The notes beneath the pieces were generated by a model. That model had not been told where the DNA came from. It ran no database searches and saw only the letters and a program-made list of their open reading frames with translations. The position numbers and the translations under genes were made by a program. From contig JAMPEF010000001.1 in the NCBI GenBank assembly GCA_023665275.1, positions 104,924 to 168,923 on the forward strand: DNA of 64,000 bases. Direction: 5' to 3'. Below are positions 35,646 through 44,954 of the stretch, piece by piece (position 1 is the first letter of the stretch; every line of letters begins with the position of its first letter). This DNA comes from Alistipes senegalensis (lineage in GTDB: Bacteria; Bacillota; Clostridia; Oscillospirales; Ruminococcaceae).

Positions 35646-35696
35646 ATAATTTTATTTGGTCTGCGTATAATAACTTTACATAACCCGTAAACTGAC

Positions 35697-35725
35697 TTGA
35701 CAAATTATACCCTGTTATGTATAAT
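35697..35725 (+). promoter_or_regulatory. Promoter of the cyclophilin-like gene
   Basis: TTGACA (35697-35702), 17-bp spacer, TATAAT (35720-35725). Confidence 0.8.
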
Positions 35726-35764
35726 ATTATATGGTACTTTAAAATAATTTGTGAGGAAATCAGA

Positions 35765-36565
35765 ATGCATAATACTAAAAATAAAAACTTTACCAGAACA
35801 CTTATTATAATGATTGTCATTGCGGGTTTGCTTACTCTTGGAATGATGGTTCTTGAACAGGTGCGGAAAAACAATGATACTTACGTGACTATTGACCTTG
35901 ACAGCATGGAACTTGTTCAGCTTGACGGTGTAAAGAATGGCGACCCCATAGCTATAATTGAAACTACACTTGGTGAGATACGTTTTGTCTTATATCCGGA
36001 ATATTCACCGGAGGCTGTCGCAAACTTCACGGAACTTGCCGACAGCGGTTACTATGACGGAACATACTTCTATAACTCCGAAAGCGGTGTTTATTCTTCT
36101 GCCGGCTCAAAACAGAAAGACGGTTCATATCCGAAAGGCGACAAACACGAAAGAATAGAACGTGAACTCAATCAGAATTTATGGAGCTTTAAAGGTGCTG
36201 TATGTTGTGCCTCTACTGATTTTGACAGAAATTTCAGTGAAATGCTCCTTGGTGGCGGTACTCACTATTGCGGAAGCCGTCTTAATTTCCTGAATACTAT
36301 TGAATTTACAGACGAACTAAAAGAACAGCTGAGAGCTTCCGATACAAGTGAAGAACTTGTTGAGGCTTTTATAGAAAATGGCGGTATTCCGAACTTTTCA
36401 CAGCAGATGACTGTTATCGGTCAGGTTTATCAGGGTCTTGATGTCGTTGAAAAACTCGCCTCACTGGAATCAACAGACAACGGATATTATAAAATTCCGA
36501 ATGAAGATATTATGATTATTTCCGCAAAAACAGATGTATATTCTGATAAGGAAAAAATAGAATAA
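35765..36565 (+). CDS. Membrane-anchored cyclophilin-like protein with degenerate active site
   Basis: A 266-residue protein with an N-terminal membrane anchor (about 12-30) and an external cyclophilin-type domain (from ETTLGEIRFVLYPEYSPEAVANF). The catalytic segment that normally reads FHRVIxxFMIQGGD is replaced by FYNSESGVYSSAGSKQK, so the key Arg, Phe and Gln are missing. GGGTHYCGSRLNF stands where cyclophilins have NGSQFFI. Isomerase activity is doubtful. Start at 35765 by GAGGAAA; a longer frame to 35717 begins inside the promoter. The next gene encodes an intact double cyclophilin. Confidence 0.75.
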   Translation: MHNTKNKNFTRTLIIMIVIAGLLTLGMMVLEQVRKNNDTYVTIDLDSMELVQLDGVKNGDPIAIIETTLGEIRFVLYPEYSPEAVANFTELADSGYYDGTYFYNSESGVYSSAGSKQKDGSYPKGDKHERIERELNQNLWSFKGAVCCASTDFDRNFSEMLLGGGTHYCGSRLNFLNTIEFTDELKEQLRASDTSEELVEAFIENGGIPNFSQQMTVIGQVYQGLDVVEKLASLESTDNGYYKIPNEDIMIISAKTDVYSDKEKIE

Positions 36566-36641
36566 TTACGGCATTTCGGTAAAAATATTATACGTTTTTC
36601 CGGTGTCTTTGACAGATTGTTACAAATTTAACCGGAAACTA

Positions 36642-36670
36642 TTTACAAATAAAAAATTATGTTGTATAAT
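36642..36670 (+). promoter_or_regulatory. Promoter of the double-cyclophilin gene
   Basis: TTTACA (36642-36647), 17-bp spacer, TATAAT (36665-36670). Confidence 0.75.
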
Positions 36671-36714
36671 AAATAAGCAAATAAATTATCATTTCTGATA
36701 GGAGTTAAGAATTT

Positions 36715-38283
36715 ATGTTAAAAAAAATGCTGGCTGTTCTTGTCTGTACATTCACGATTACAAGTGTATTTTCAGCGTGCGGAAAAGAACCTGAAATAAG
36801 TGGAAATTCTGATGTTGAATCCGTTGATGATACAGTAAAGGCAAATGTTCCGGTTGCTAATTTTACCGCTCCGGAAAAAGATGATACTATAATTACTATG
36901 AATATCCGTGACTATGGTGCGGTAAAAATCAGACTTTTTCCAGAATACGCCGACAAGGGTGTTGAAAATTTCATAGGACTTGCCGAAAAAGGTTACTATG
37001 ACGGACTTACTTTCCATAGAGTCATAAACGATTTCATGATACAGGGTGGAGACCCTAACGGAAACGGTACGGGTGGTGAATCCATATGGGGTGGAAAATT
37101 CGACGGCGGAACAGACCCACATCTTATTCATGCTGCCGGTGCGCTTGCATATGCTAACAGTGGTGCAACGTCTACGAATGGAAGTCAGTTCTATATCGTG
37201 ACCGGTAAAGTCTGTACGGAAGATGACATTGAATATTACAAGGAAGCAGGCTATAATATATCCGATGAGGCAAAAGCTATATATACTACTGCTGGTGGTG
37301 TCCCGTATCTTGACGGAAATTATACGGTTTTCGGTCAGGTTTTTGAGGGACTTGATATTATTTTCCAGATACAGCAGGTTACTACTGATACCGGCAACGA
37401 CAAGCCTATGAAAGATGTCATAATAGATTCCGTAACCGTTGACAAGTACAACGGTGAAGACCTTAACTGGTACATTACCGACTATGAAAATTATAACACA
37501 CAATCTGCAAATGAAGAGGAATCTTTACCGGTTGAACAAGTTCCGGTTAAGAATTTCACTGAACCAAAAATAGGCGATAAAATAATAAGCATGACCCTTA
37601 AAGGCTATGAAGAATATGGTGATGTAAAAATCCGTCTGTTTCCGGAATATGCCGACAAGGGTGTTGAGAACTTTTTAGGACTTGCCGAACAGGGCTATTA
37701 TGACGGTCTTACATTCCATAGAATTATAAACGATTTCATGATACAGGGCGGTGACCCTGAGGGAACAGGTCGTGGCGGTGAATCCATATGGGGCGGAAGT
37801 TTCGAGGGTGGAACAGATGCACACCTTATCCATGCCGCCGGTGCTGTCGCTTACGCTAACAGTGGTGCAACCTCTACTAACGGAAGTCAGTTCTATATCG
37901 TGACCGGCGAGGTTTACGATGAAGAGGGCATGGCTATGTATGAAAATTACGGCTATAATTTCACCGACGAAGCTAAACAAATCTATGAAACAATCGGCGG
38001 TACACCTTTCCTTGATGGCGGTTATACGGTATTCGGTCAGGTTTATGACGGTCTCAACATTATATTTGAAGTGCAGAAAGTTACAACCAACGAAAATGAT
38101 AAGCCCGTTGAAGATGTCATAATAGAATCAATGAAAGTCGGCGAATATGACGGCAGTGGTGTTAGATGGTATCTTTCCGACTATCCAAGGGCTGTTCCGG
38201 CAACTGATAATAATATCATTGACGATACCACCATGACTGACGATACAGTTACAGACGGAATTTCAGAGGAAATCCCCGAATAA
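36715..38283 (+). CDS. Lipoprotein with two tandem cyclophilin (PPIase) domains
   Basis: A 522-residue lipoprotein (lipobox VFSAC, Cys22). Domain 1 (about 58-235) and domain 2 (about 288-475) are both complete cyclophilin-type peptidyl-prolyl isomerases with GLTFHRVINDFMIQGGDP and GLTFHRIINDFMIQGGDP, GGESIWGG, SGATSTNGSQFYIVTG and YTVFGQV. The two copies are highly similar, in both protein and DNA, indicating recent duplication. It would act as a folding catalyst on secreted proteins at the outer face of the membrane. The acidic Thr/Asp C-terminus has no known motif. RBS AGGAG. Confidence 0.92.
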   Translation: MLKKMLAVLVCTFTITSVFSACGKEPEISGNSDVESVDDTVKANVPVANFTAPEKDDTIITMNIRDYGAVKIRLFPEYADKGVENFIGLAEKGYYDGLTFHRVINDFMIQGGDPNGNGTGGESIWGGKFDGGTDPHLIHAAGALAYANSGATSTNGSQFYIVTGKVCTEDDIEYYKEAGYNISDEAKAIYTTAGGVPYLDGNYTVFGQVFEGLDIIFQIQQVTTDTGNDKPMKDVIIDSVTVDKYNGEDLNWYITDYENYNTQSANEEESLPVEQVPVKNFTEPKIGDKIISMTLKGYEEYGDVKIRLFPEYADKGVENFLGLAEQGYYDGLTFHRIINDFMIQGGDPEGTGRGGESIWGGSFEGGTDAHLIHAAGAVAYANSGATSTNGSQFYIVTGEVYDEEGMAMYENYGYNFTDEAKQIYETIGGTPFLDGGYTVFGQVYDGLNIIFEVQKVTTNENDKPVEDVIIESMKVGEYDGSGVRWYLSDYPRAVPATDNNIIDDTTMTDDTVTDGISEEIPE

Positions 38284-38410
38284 GCAAGTTATATAATTTT
38301 AATTTATATATATTCCTGCCTGTGTAGGCTTATATACAGAAATTTATTTCTGTAAGAAAAGATATTCAGGAGCAGAGAAAAAATTTCCTGAGATAAGGAG
38401 AGAGTGTATA

Positions 38411-39733
38411 TTGGATAAATTTGTTATAAAGGGTGGTCGCCGTCTTTCCGGTGAAGTTATAATCAGCGGTGCTAAAAATGCAGTAGTAGCAATACTTCCG
38501 GCGGTTATCCTTTCAGACCAGCCATGTATCATTGACAACGTACCTGACATAAGCGATGTAAGAATAAGTCTGAAAATTCTTCGTGAAATTGGTGCGGAAG
38601 TTTCAAGACTTGATAACTTTAAATACAGAATTGACCCCACAACTATAAAGAGATTCTGTGTTCCGTATGAAAGCGCAAAAAAAATGCGGGCTTCATATTA
38701 TTTTCTTGGTGCGCTTCTTGGAAAGTACAATCAGGCAAGAGTTTCAATGCCTGGTGGCTGTCCTCTCGGCGACAGACCCGTTGACCAGCATTTAAAAGCG
38801 TTTTCAAGTCTTGGTGCGGACTACACTTTAAGTCAAGGCATGATTGACCTGAAAGCCGAAAAATTAACCGGAAGTCAGATTTTCTTTGATGTGGTGACAG
38901 TCGGCGCAACCATGAACGCTATGTTAGCAGCTGTAAAGGCAGAGGGGTTGACGATAATTGAAAATGCTGCAAAAGAACCGCATATAGTTGACCTTGCAAA
39001 TTTCCTGAACTCAATGGGCGCTAATATCATGGGAGCAGGTACGGACGTTATCAAGATAAGAGGCGTTAATTATCTCCGTGGTACTGAATATTCAGTAGTT
39101 CCCGACCAGATAGAAGCAGGCACTTTCATGATTGCCGCTGCCGCTACAAAAGGTGATGTTACACTGAAAAATATCATTCCTAAACATCTTGAATCCATAA
39201 CAAAAAAACTTGAAAAAATCGGCGTGAATGTTGAATCTTTCGATGACAGTATGCGGGTATGGGTTGAAGAAGACGCACCGCTTGTGAAAGTCAATGTTAA
39301 GACTTCACCACACCCTGGGTTTCCTACTGATATGCAACCACAGATAGCTACACTTCTTACACTGGCAAGCGGGACAAGTATTGTCACGGAAAGCATATGG
39401 GACAAGCGTTTTGGTTACGTCGACGAACTAAGGCGCATGGGTGCGGATATTACTGTAAACGGTTCTGTGGCTCTTATAGAGGGTACGGGAAGACTTAACG
39501 GCGCACCCGTAAAGGCGTGTGACCTCAGGGCAGGTGCGGCGCTGATTATTGCCGGTCTTGCCGCAAACGGCGTTACCGAAATTGAAGATATTTTCCATAT
39601 TGAAAGAGGCTATGACAGCATGGAAATAAAACTCCGTCTGCTTGGTGCGGATATTGAAAAAATATCAGTTCCCGACGAAGTACAGACAAATCTTGAAAGA
39701 AGTAATTTAGCCGAAAGTGCAGAGGCTGTTTAA
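38411..39733 (+). CDS. murA: UDP-N-acetylglucosamine 1-carboxyvinyltransferase
   Basis: A 440-residue MurA, catalysing the first committed step of peptidoglycan synthesis. Motifs are ISGAKNAVVAILPA with the N-terminal Lys-Asn, MPGGCPLGDRPVDQHL with the active-site Cys that fosfomycin alkylates, TVGATMNAMLAA, and GFPTDMQPQ. Length and ends are normal. The start is TTG at 38411, with AAGGAG 10 bases upstream. The gap 38284-38410 holds no clear promoter or terminator. Confidence 0.95.
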   Translation: MDKFVIKGGRRLSGEVIISGAKNAVVAILPAVILSDQPCIIDNVPDISDVRISLKILREIGAEVSRLDNFKYRIDPTTIKRFCVPYESAKKMRASYYFLGALLGKYNQARVSMPGGCPLGDRPVDQHLKAFSSLGADYTLSQGMIDLKAEKLTGSQIFFDVVTVGATMNAMLAAVKAEGLTIIENAAKEPHIVDLANFLNSMGANIMGAGTDVIKIRGVNYLRGTEYSVVPDQIEAGTFMIAAAATKGDVTLKNIIPKHLESITKKLEKIGVNVESFDDSMRVWVEEDAPLVKVNVKTSPHPGFPTDMQPQIATLLTLASGTSIVTESIWDKRFGYVDELRRMGADITVNGSVALIEGTGRLNGAPVKACDLRAGAALIIAGLAANGVTEIEDIFHIERGYDSMEIKLRLLGADIEKISVPDEVQTNLERSNLAESAEAV

Positions 39734-39743
39734 AATCTGTTAA

Positions 39744-39782
39744 AAAACGGAGTATTTATTTTAAAATACTCCGTGTTTTTTA
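39744..39782. terminator. Bidirectional terminator between murA and psd
   Basis: ACGGAGTATTT (39747-39757) and AAATACTCCGT (39764-39774), an 11-bp stem with T-tracts outward on both strands. Confidence 0.9.
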
Positions 39783-39786
39783 TAAT

Positions 39787-40647
39787 TTAAAACGCTGTTC
39801 CGACTTTTTCGCCATAGTGTACTATAGTTTCAAAGCCCTCACGGGTGTTTTTTATTATGTCGTAATCCGGACGGACTGTGTTTTTTTCAAATAACTGTAC
39901 TATAGTAGAGCCTCCGAATTTAAACAAACCCTTTTCTTCACCCTTTACAAAATAATGCTCACCGTGATGATTGCATATTCTGCCTACCATAAGTGCGCCT
40001 ACTTCCATATGAACGACATCGCCGAAATTATCCGTATGCAGTACAGTATATTCACGACTGTTACGTTTATATATGTTGTAATGCCTGAGAGCTATGGGGT
40101 TTACTGTATGAAATTCCCCTTGAATGAAGACATTTTCCGTTTTTGAACCGTCATCAATATAGCAATATCTGTGATAATCATCTACTTCAAGACGGTATAT
40201 AAAGCAGTAACCACCTTCATAGCGCCGTGAAAGAAATTCATTAGCCAACAAGTCCGAAACCCTGTAAAGAGAATTCTTTATTTTAAATATGCTGTCACAG
40301 CTTATCCTGTATACAGAAAGTTTTGAATCACAAGGACTTATAAGATGGTCTGCATGGTAGTCTATGATACGTTTTCCGGGTTTTATCTTACGGGTGAAAA
40401 ATTCATTATATGAATTGAATCCCTTCATGACGTAATCCGAAGTATCAAGTTTGTGTTTCTTTATGAATTTCCTGATAAAAGGTACTGAAAACGGCGAATC
40501 CATAAATACACCTGCTGTCCGTGAAACAAACGGTACAACAAGGAATTTTAAAAGTATACGTCCGCTGAGAGTATCATAAAGTTTTGTGAGAATCCTGTTC
40601 TGTTCCTGATTTGTGGCGATAATTTCGCCTTTTCTGTTTTTTATCAT
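39787..40647 (-). CDS. psd: Phosphatidylserine decarboxylase
   Basis: A 286-residue pyruvoyl-dependent enzyme that makes phosphatidylethanolamine. The maturation site is GGST within KFGGSTIVQLF (LGST in many relatives), and the upstream motifs FNSYNEFFTRKIK, SPCDSKLSVY, YRLEVDDYHRYCYIDDG and VGALMVGRI are typical. It is the third gene of a leftward operon, 6 bases after the dehydratase-like gene, with no separate promoter. Its substrate would come from the PssA-type enzyme at 24933. Confidence 0.92.
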   Translation of the reverse strand: MIKNRKGEIIATNQEQNRILTKLYDTLSGRILLKFLVVPFVSRTAGVFMDSPFSVPFIRKFIKKHKLDTSDYVMKGFNSYNEFFTRKIKPGKRIIDYHADHLISPCDSKLSVYRISCDSIFKIKNSLYRVSDLLANEFLSRRYEGGYCFIYRLEVDDYHRYCYIDDGSKTENVFIQGEFHTVNPIALRHYNIYKRNSREYTVLHTDNFGDVVHMEVGALMVGRICNHHGEHYFVKGEEKGLFKFGGSTIVQLFEKNTVRPDYDIIKNTREGFETIVHYGEKVGTAF

Positions 40648-40653
40648 AATAAA

Positions 40654-41877
40654 TTACCTGTGTGCGTTGGCAAGCATAAGTTTTATGCGGTTTTCCTGAT
40701 TTACACGTGTTGCGCCGGGGTCGTAATCGACAGCAACAATATTAGCTTCCGGATTATCCTGTTTTATGGCTCTTGACATACCTTTTGCAACAATATGATT
40801 AGGCAGACACCCGAATGGCTGTGCGCATATGATATTTTTTACACCGGACTGTACCAGTGCACCCATTTCCGCCGGAATAAGCCAGCCCTCACCCATAACA
40901 ACACCCTGATTTATGTATTTATCGGCAAGACTCCGGAGGTGTTCAAAGTCGTGGAAAGGCTCAAAGCCACCGTGTTTTTCCATAATTCTGATTAATTTTT
41001 TCTGAAAACGATACATGACTTCATAACCGATATAATAAATTCCTGAATTTATATTCTCCTTGTCATAAATTTTTGCGTTATTGAATACCGCACTGGCTGT
41101 ATACATCACAAAATCAAGAAGTGCAGGAATAACAGGTTCACAACCCTCTGAAATAAGGAAGTCTTCCAGATTATTATTAGCAAGTGATGAATACTTGACA
41201 TATATTTCCCCGACAATTCCCACACGTATTTTTTTATCACTGGTTAACGGGATTTTTCCGAAATCGTCTAAAATATCCGTGCTTATCTTTTCAAGTTTAA
41301 GAAAGAATTTACTGTTTTTCCGGAACATATTTCCGATACGTTTTTCCCACTTTGAAAGGACTTTTTCAGAATCTCCCTTGTTTATTTCATAAGTCCGGCA
41401 CTTATTGTGACAGGTCATCAGCAAGTCGCCGTACATGACAGCGTATATCATTTTTAAAAACATTCCGGCAGTTATTCTGAATGCGCTGTCTTTTTCAAGT
41501 CCGCTGAAATTCAGTGAAACAACCGGTACTTGAGGAAAGTTCTTGTCAACAGCTTTTCGCAAAAGATGTATATAATTTGAGGCACGACAGCCACCGCCGG
41601 TCTGAGTAATCATAAGGGCGGTTTTATCGGGGTCATATTTACCACTTTTCAGTGCGTCCATGAACTGCCCTATAACAAGCAGTGCCGGATAACACGCATC
41701 ATTATGGACGTTTTTAAGTCCTTCATCAACTACTGCCCGTGAATCATTACGGAGAAGTTCCATATGGTAACCTTCCGCCTCAAATATGCTTATAATCAGT
41801 CTGAAATGTATCGGGAGCATATCCGGTACAAGTATAGTATGTGTTTTTATCATATCTTCCGTAAATTTAGCTGGCAT
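40654..41877 (-). CDS. 2-hydroxyacyl-CoA dehydratase-like/double-cubane cluster protein subunit
   Basis: A 407-residue protein matching the C-terminal part of the large activase-dehydratase family. Seen are NDACYPALLVIGQF, ALMITQTGGGCRASNYI, VGIVGEIYVKYSS, MGEGWLIPAEM and CAQPFGCLPNHIVAKG, with conserved cysteines in CYP, GGCRA and FGCLP that could hold an iron-sulfur cluster. In many clostridia this region is fused to the activase of the next-upstream gene as one chain of about 1400 residues; here it is separate. It probably carries out an ATP-driven low-potential reduction. RBS GGAGG, 16 bases after the activase gene. Confidence 0.8.
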   Translation of the reverse strand: MPAKFTEDMIKTHTILVPDMLPIHFRLIISIFEAEGYHMELLRNDSRAVVDEGLKNVHNDACYPALLVIGQFMDALKSGKYDPDKTALMITQTGGGCRASNYIHLLRKAVDKNFPQVPVVSLNFSGLEKDSAFRITAGMFLKMIYAVMYGDLLMTCHNKCRTYEINKGDSEKVLSKWEKRIGNMFRKNSKFFLKLEKISTDILDDFGKIPLTSDKKIRVGIVGEIYVKYSSLANNNLEDFLISEGCEPVIPALLDFVMYTASAVFNNAKIYDKENINSGIYYIGYEVMYRFQKKLIRIMEKHGGFEPFHDFEHLRSLADKYINQGVVMGEGWLIPAEMGALVQSGVKNIICAQPFGCLPNHIVAKGMSRAIKQDNPEANIVAVDYDPGATRVNQENRIKLMLANAHR

Positions 41878-41893
41878 AATATTACACCTCCGG

Positions 41894-44821
41894 TCATTTT
41901 TCTATAGCGGCGACAAGACTTCTTAAACGTATACGTGCCGCACCTAAATTGTTTATTTCGTCGATTTTCAGTTGTGTATATAGTTTTCCCTTGCTTTCAA
42001 GAATTTTCTGTACTTCATCACTTGTTACAGCGTCAATGCCGCACCCGAAAGAAACAAGCTGTACTAATTGCATATCCGGCTGTTTAGTGACGTATTCAGC
42101 AGCACGGAAAATCCTTGAGTGATAAGTCCACTGGTTCAGAACATTAAGGTGTGGTGTTTCAGCAAGTGCGGAAACGCTATCTTCCGTGATGACCGCCATT
42201 CCAAGACTTTTTATAAGTTTATTGATTCCGTGATTTATTTCCTTGTCAATATGGTAGGGTTTTCCGGCGACTACTATTATAGTACGTTTTTCAGCTCTTG
42301 CCTGCCATATTATTTTTTCAGCCTGTGCGGCTATGTCACTTCTGTGACGCTCCATAGCTCTGTATGCTTTTTCCACGGCAACAGGAATCCGACATCTTAA
42401 ATTATATCCTTTAAGGCATTTTTTAAGGACTTTTTCAATGTTTTTTCTTATGTTCAGGTCAATATAAGGGTGTATGAAATTATTTTCATTCAGACGTGGA
42501 TTATTAGCAAGCAATAACTCCGGATAATAAGCAACGACAGGGCAGTTGAAATGATTATCACTGTGACCTTCATCAATATTATAGCTCATACAGGGATAGA
42601 AAATAAAATCAACGTTTTTATCAAGAAGATTTTCAATGTGTCCGTGTGTTAGTTTCGCCGGATAACATACCGTATCCGACGGAATTGTATGCTGTCCGAG
42701 ATAATACATAGCTCTTGAACTTTCGGCGGAAATTACTGTTTTAAAACCTAATTCCGTAAAAAGCATATGCCAGAACGGAAGAAGTTCATAAAATCCAAGT
42801 GCAAGCGGAAGACCTACCGTACCTACCGGACGTTTCGGCTGATGTTTCTTTACAGTATTTATAATGCTGTCATATTTATATTCAAATAAATCGGGAACTG
42901 TATTTTTATTCGGATTTCCCGCACCTTTTTCACATCTGTTGCCTGAAATAAAGCGGTGTCCCTTGCCGAATTTAATAACATCAAGCTGACAGTGTGCCGT
43001 ACAGCCACCGCATTGTGCTGAACGTGATGTATATGTAAAATTTTCAATATCTTCCTGTGAAATAAGAGAGGATTTTTCAGCGGTTTGTTTTTCCTTTGCG
43101 TACAGCGCACAGCCGAAAGCTCCCATAAGTCCGGAAATTGCCGGTCTTATAACGTTTCTGCCGGTTTCTATCTCAAAAGAACGGAGTACCGCATCATTCA
43201 GGAAAGTTCCACCCTGTACTACTATATTTTTTCCTAATTCGTCCGGTGAGTTCGCACGGATAACTTTATATATGGCGTTCTTGATTATCGACATGGAAAG
43301 TCCCGCTGAAATGTCCTCAACGGTTGCACCGTCTTTCTGTGCCTGTTTTACAGAACTATTCATGAAAACCGTACATCTTGACCCTAAATCAACAGGGTGT
43401 TCCGCAAAAAGTCCGAGCTGTGAAAATTCGGAAATGTCATAGCCAAGTGCCATTGCAAAAGTCTGTATGAAAGAGCCACACCCTGAGGAGCAGGCTTCAT
43501 TTAGCATTATGCTGTCAATACTGTGGTTTTTTATCCGGAAACATTTTATATCCTGACCACCTATGTCAATTATAAAATCAACTTCGGGGCAGAAGTACGC
43601 CGCCGCCTTGAAATGTGCTGCTGTCTCAACAATGCCGAAATCTATTGAAAGTCCGGATTTTATCAGTTCTTCACCGTAACCCGTCACGGCGGAGGCTTTT
43701 ATATTTATATCCGGATTCATTTCACGATAGATATTTTTTACCTGATTTACGATTTTATCAAGTGGTTTTCCTAAATTTGAAGAATAATGATGATATAAAA
43801 TTTTTCCGTCATCAGTGATAAGGACTAATTTTGTTGTGGTAGAACCGGCGTCAATACCTAAATATGCATCGCCCTTGTATTTATGTATATCCGCATAACC
43901 TAAATCAAATTTACGGTGACGTTCTATGAAGTCGTCGTATTCAGAATGTGAGGCAAACAGAGGTTTTCCGGTAACTATGCCGTCAGATGCCCGTGCAGTG
44001 CTTATTTTTGAGATAATTTCACCTGTCGTGAGATAGTCTCCGGACGTTCCGGAATACAGCGCACAGCCATATGCCACAAATACCGGAGCTTCCTCCGGAA
44101 ATACGGCGTTTTCTTCATCTAAATCAAGGGTGCGGACAAATGCTTTTTTAAGTCCTTTAAGGAAAAATAAAGGACCTCCGAGGAATAATACTTTTCCTTC
44201 AATGGTGCGACCCTGTGCAAGTCCGGAAACAGTCTGGTCAACAACCGCCTGAAAGATACTGGCGGCAATGTCTTCACGACGTGCGCCCTGATTAAGCAGG
44301 GGCTGTATATCGGATTTTGCGAAAACTCCGCACCGTGAGGCTATGGGATATATTTTCTGTGAACGCATTGAAAGTGCGTCGAGTTCGTCGGCAGTTATGC
44401 CGAGAAGTGTCGCCATCTGGTCAATGAATGCACCAGTACCACCAGCACAAGAGCCGTTCATACGCTGTTCAACGCCACCAGTCAAAAAAATTATTTTAGC
44501 GTCCTCACCACCAAGTTCTATAACAGAATCGGCGTCCGGAAATTTTTTCTTTACCGCTAAAAATGCGGCATGGACTTCCTGAACGAAAGGTATTCCGGCG
44601 GAGTTCGCCAGTCCGAGACCTGCCGAACCCGTTATACATACTGTGAACAGGTCTTCCGGGTAGTCGGAACGTATTATTTTAAGCTGGTCAATAACAGTTT
44701 CCTTTACTCGTGAAAGATGCCGCTGATATTTTGAATATATAATATTGCCGTCGGGGTCTGCAATAACGGTCTTTACGGTTGTAGAGCCTATATCTATACC
44801 GAGAGATAATTTTTTATTCAT
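41894..44821 (-). CDS. Tandem ASKHA acyl-CoA dehydratase activase with DUF2229 region
   Basis: A 975-residue protein with two BadF/BcrA-type ATPase domains: 1-260 (GIDIGSTTVKTV, NGSCAGGTGAF, SRCGVFAKSD) and about 318-580 (GIDAGSTTTKLV, NEACSSGCGSF, SRCTVFMNSS). Each has a Cys for the bridging [4Fe-4S] cluster. The third part (about 600-960) is the DUF2229 type, with CGGCTAHCQLD and YPAKLTHGHIENLL. Such activases hydrolyse ATP to drive electrons into dehydratase or double-cubane partners; the partner here is the next gene. Oxygen-sensitive, cytoplasmic. The natural substrate is unknown. Confidence 0.88.
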   Translation of the reverse strand: MNKKLSLGIDIGSTTVKTVIADPDGNIIYSKYQRHLSRVKETVIDQLKIIRSDYPEDLFTVCITGSAGLGLANSAGIPFVQEVHAAFLAVKKKFPDADSVIELGGEDAKIIFLTGGVEQRMNGSCAGGTGAFIDQMATLLGITADELDALSMRSQKIYPIASRCGVFAKSDIQPLLNQGARREDIAASIFQAVVDQTVSGLAQGRTIEGKVLFLGGPLFFLKGLKKAFVRTLDLDEENAVFPEEAPVFVAYGCALYSGTSGDYLTTGEIISKISTARASDGIVTGKPLFASHSEYDDFIERHRKFDLGYADIHKYKGDAYLGIDAGSTTTKLVLITDDGKILYHHYSSNLGKPLDKIVNQVKNIYREMNPDINIKASAVTGYGEELIKSGLSIDFGIVETAAHFKAAAYFCPEVDFIIDIGGQDIKCFRIKNHSIDSIMLNEACSSGCGSFIQTFAMALGYDISEFSQLGLFAEHPVDLGSRCTVFMNSSVKQAQKDGATVEDISAGLSMSIIKNAIYKVIRANSPDELGKNIVVQGGTFLNDAVLRSFEIETGRNVIRPAISGLMGAFGCALYAKEKQTAEKSSLISQEDIENFTYTSRSAQCGGCTAHCQLDVIKFGKGHRFISGNRCEKGAGNPNKNTVPDLFEYKYDSIINTVKKHQPKRPVGTVGLPLALGFYELLPFWHMLFTELGFKTVISAESSRAMYYLGQHTIPSDTVCYPAKLTHGHIENLLDKNVDFIFYPCMSYNIDEGHSDNHFNCPVVAYYPELLLANNPRLNENNFIHPYIDLNIRKNIEKVLKKCLKGYNLRCRIPVAVEKAYRAMERHRSDIAAQAEKIIWQARAEKRTIIVVAGKPYHIDKEINHGINKLIKSLGMAVITEDSVSALAETPHLNVLNQWTYHSRIFRAAEYVTKQPDMQLVQLVSFGCGIDAVTSDEVQKILESKGKLYTQLKIDEINNLGAARIRLRSLVAAIEK

Positions 44822-44919
44822 TTTTTCAGTCTCCGTTTCTTAAAAAAATTCCGTTTTAAATATTATACTATATTTTTCTGCAAAAATAAAGCGGTAATTT
44901 CTGAATTTTTTTATTTTAT

Positions 44920-44952
44920 TATCAAAAGGGACGGTTGAAACCGTCCCCACCG
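44920..44952 (-). terminator. Intrinsic terminator after glyS
   Basis: Minus-strand GGGACGG and CCGTCCC (44928-44934 and 44941-44947), 6-base loop, followed by TTTTGATAATAAAA. Confidence 0.8.
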
Positions 44953-44954
44953 GA

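Noticed and set aside
41878..41893. A frameshift splitting one activase-dehydratase gene
   Set aside because: The second gene has its own GGAGG and ATG after a normal stop, so a true two-gene arrangement is more likely.
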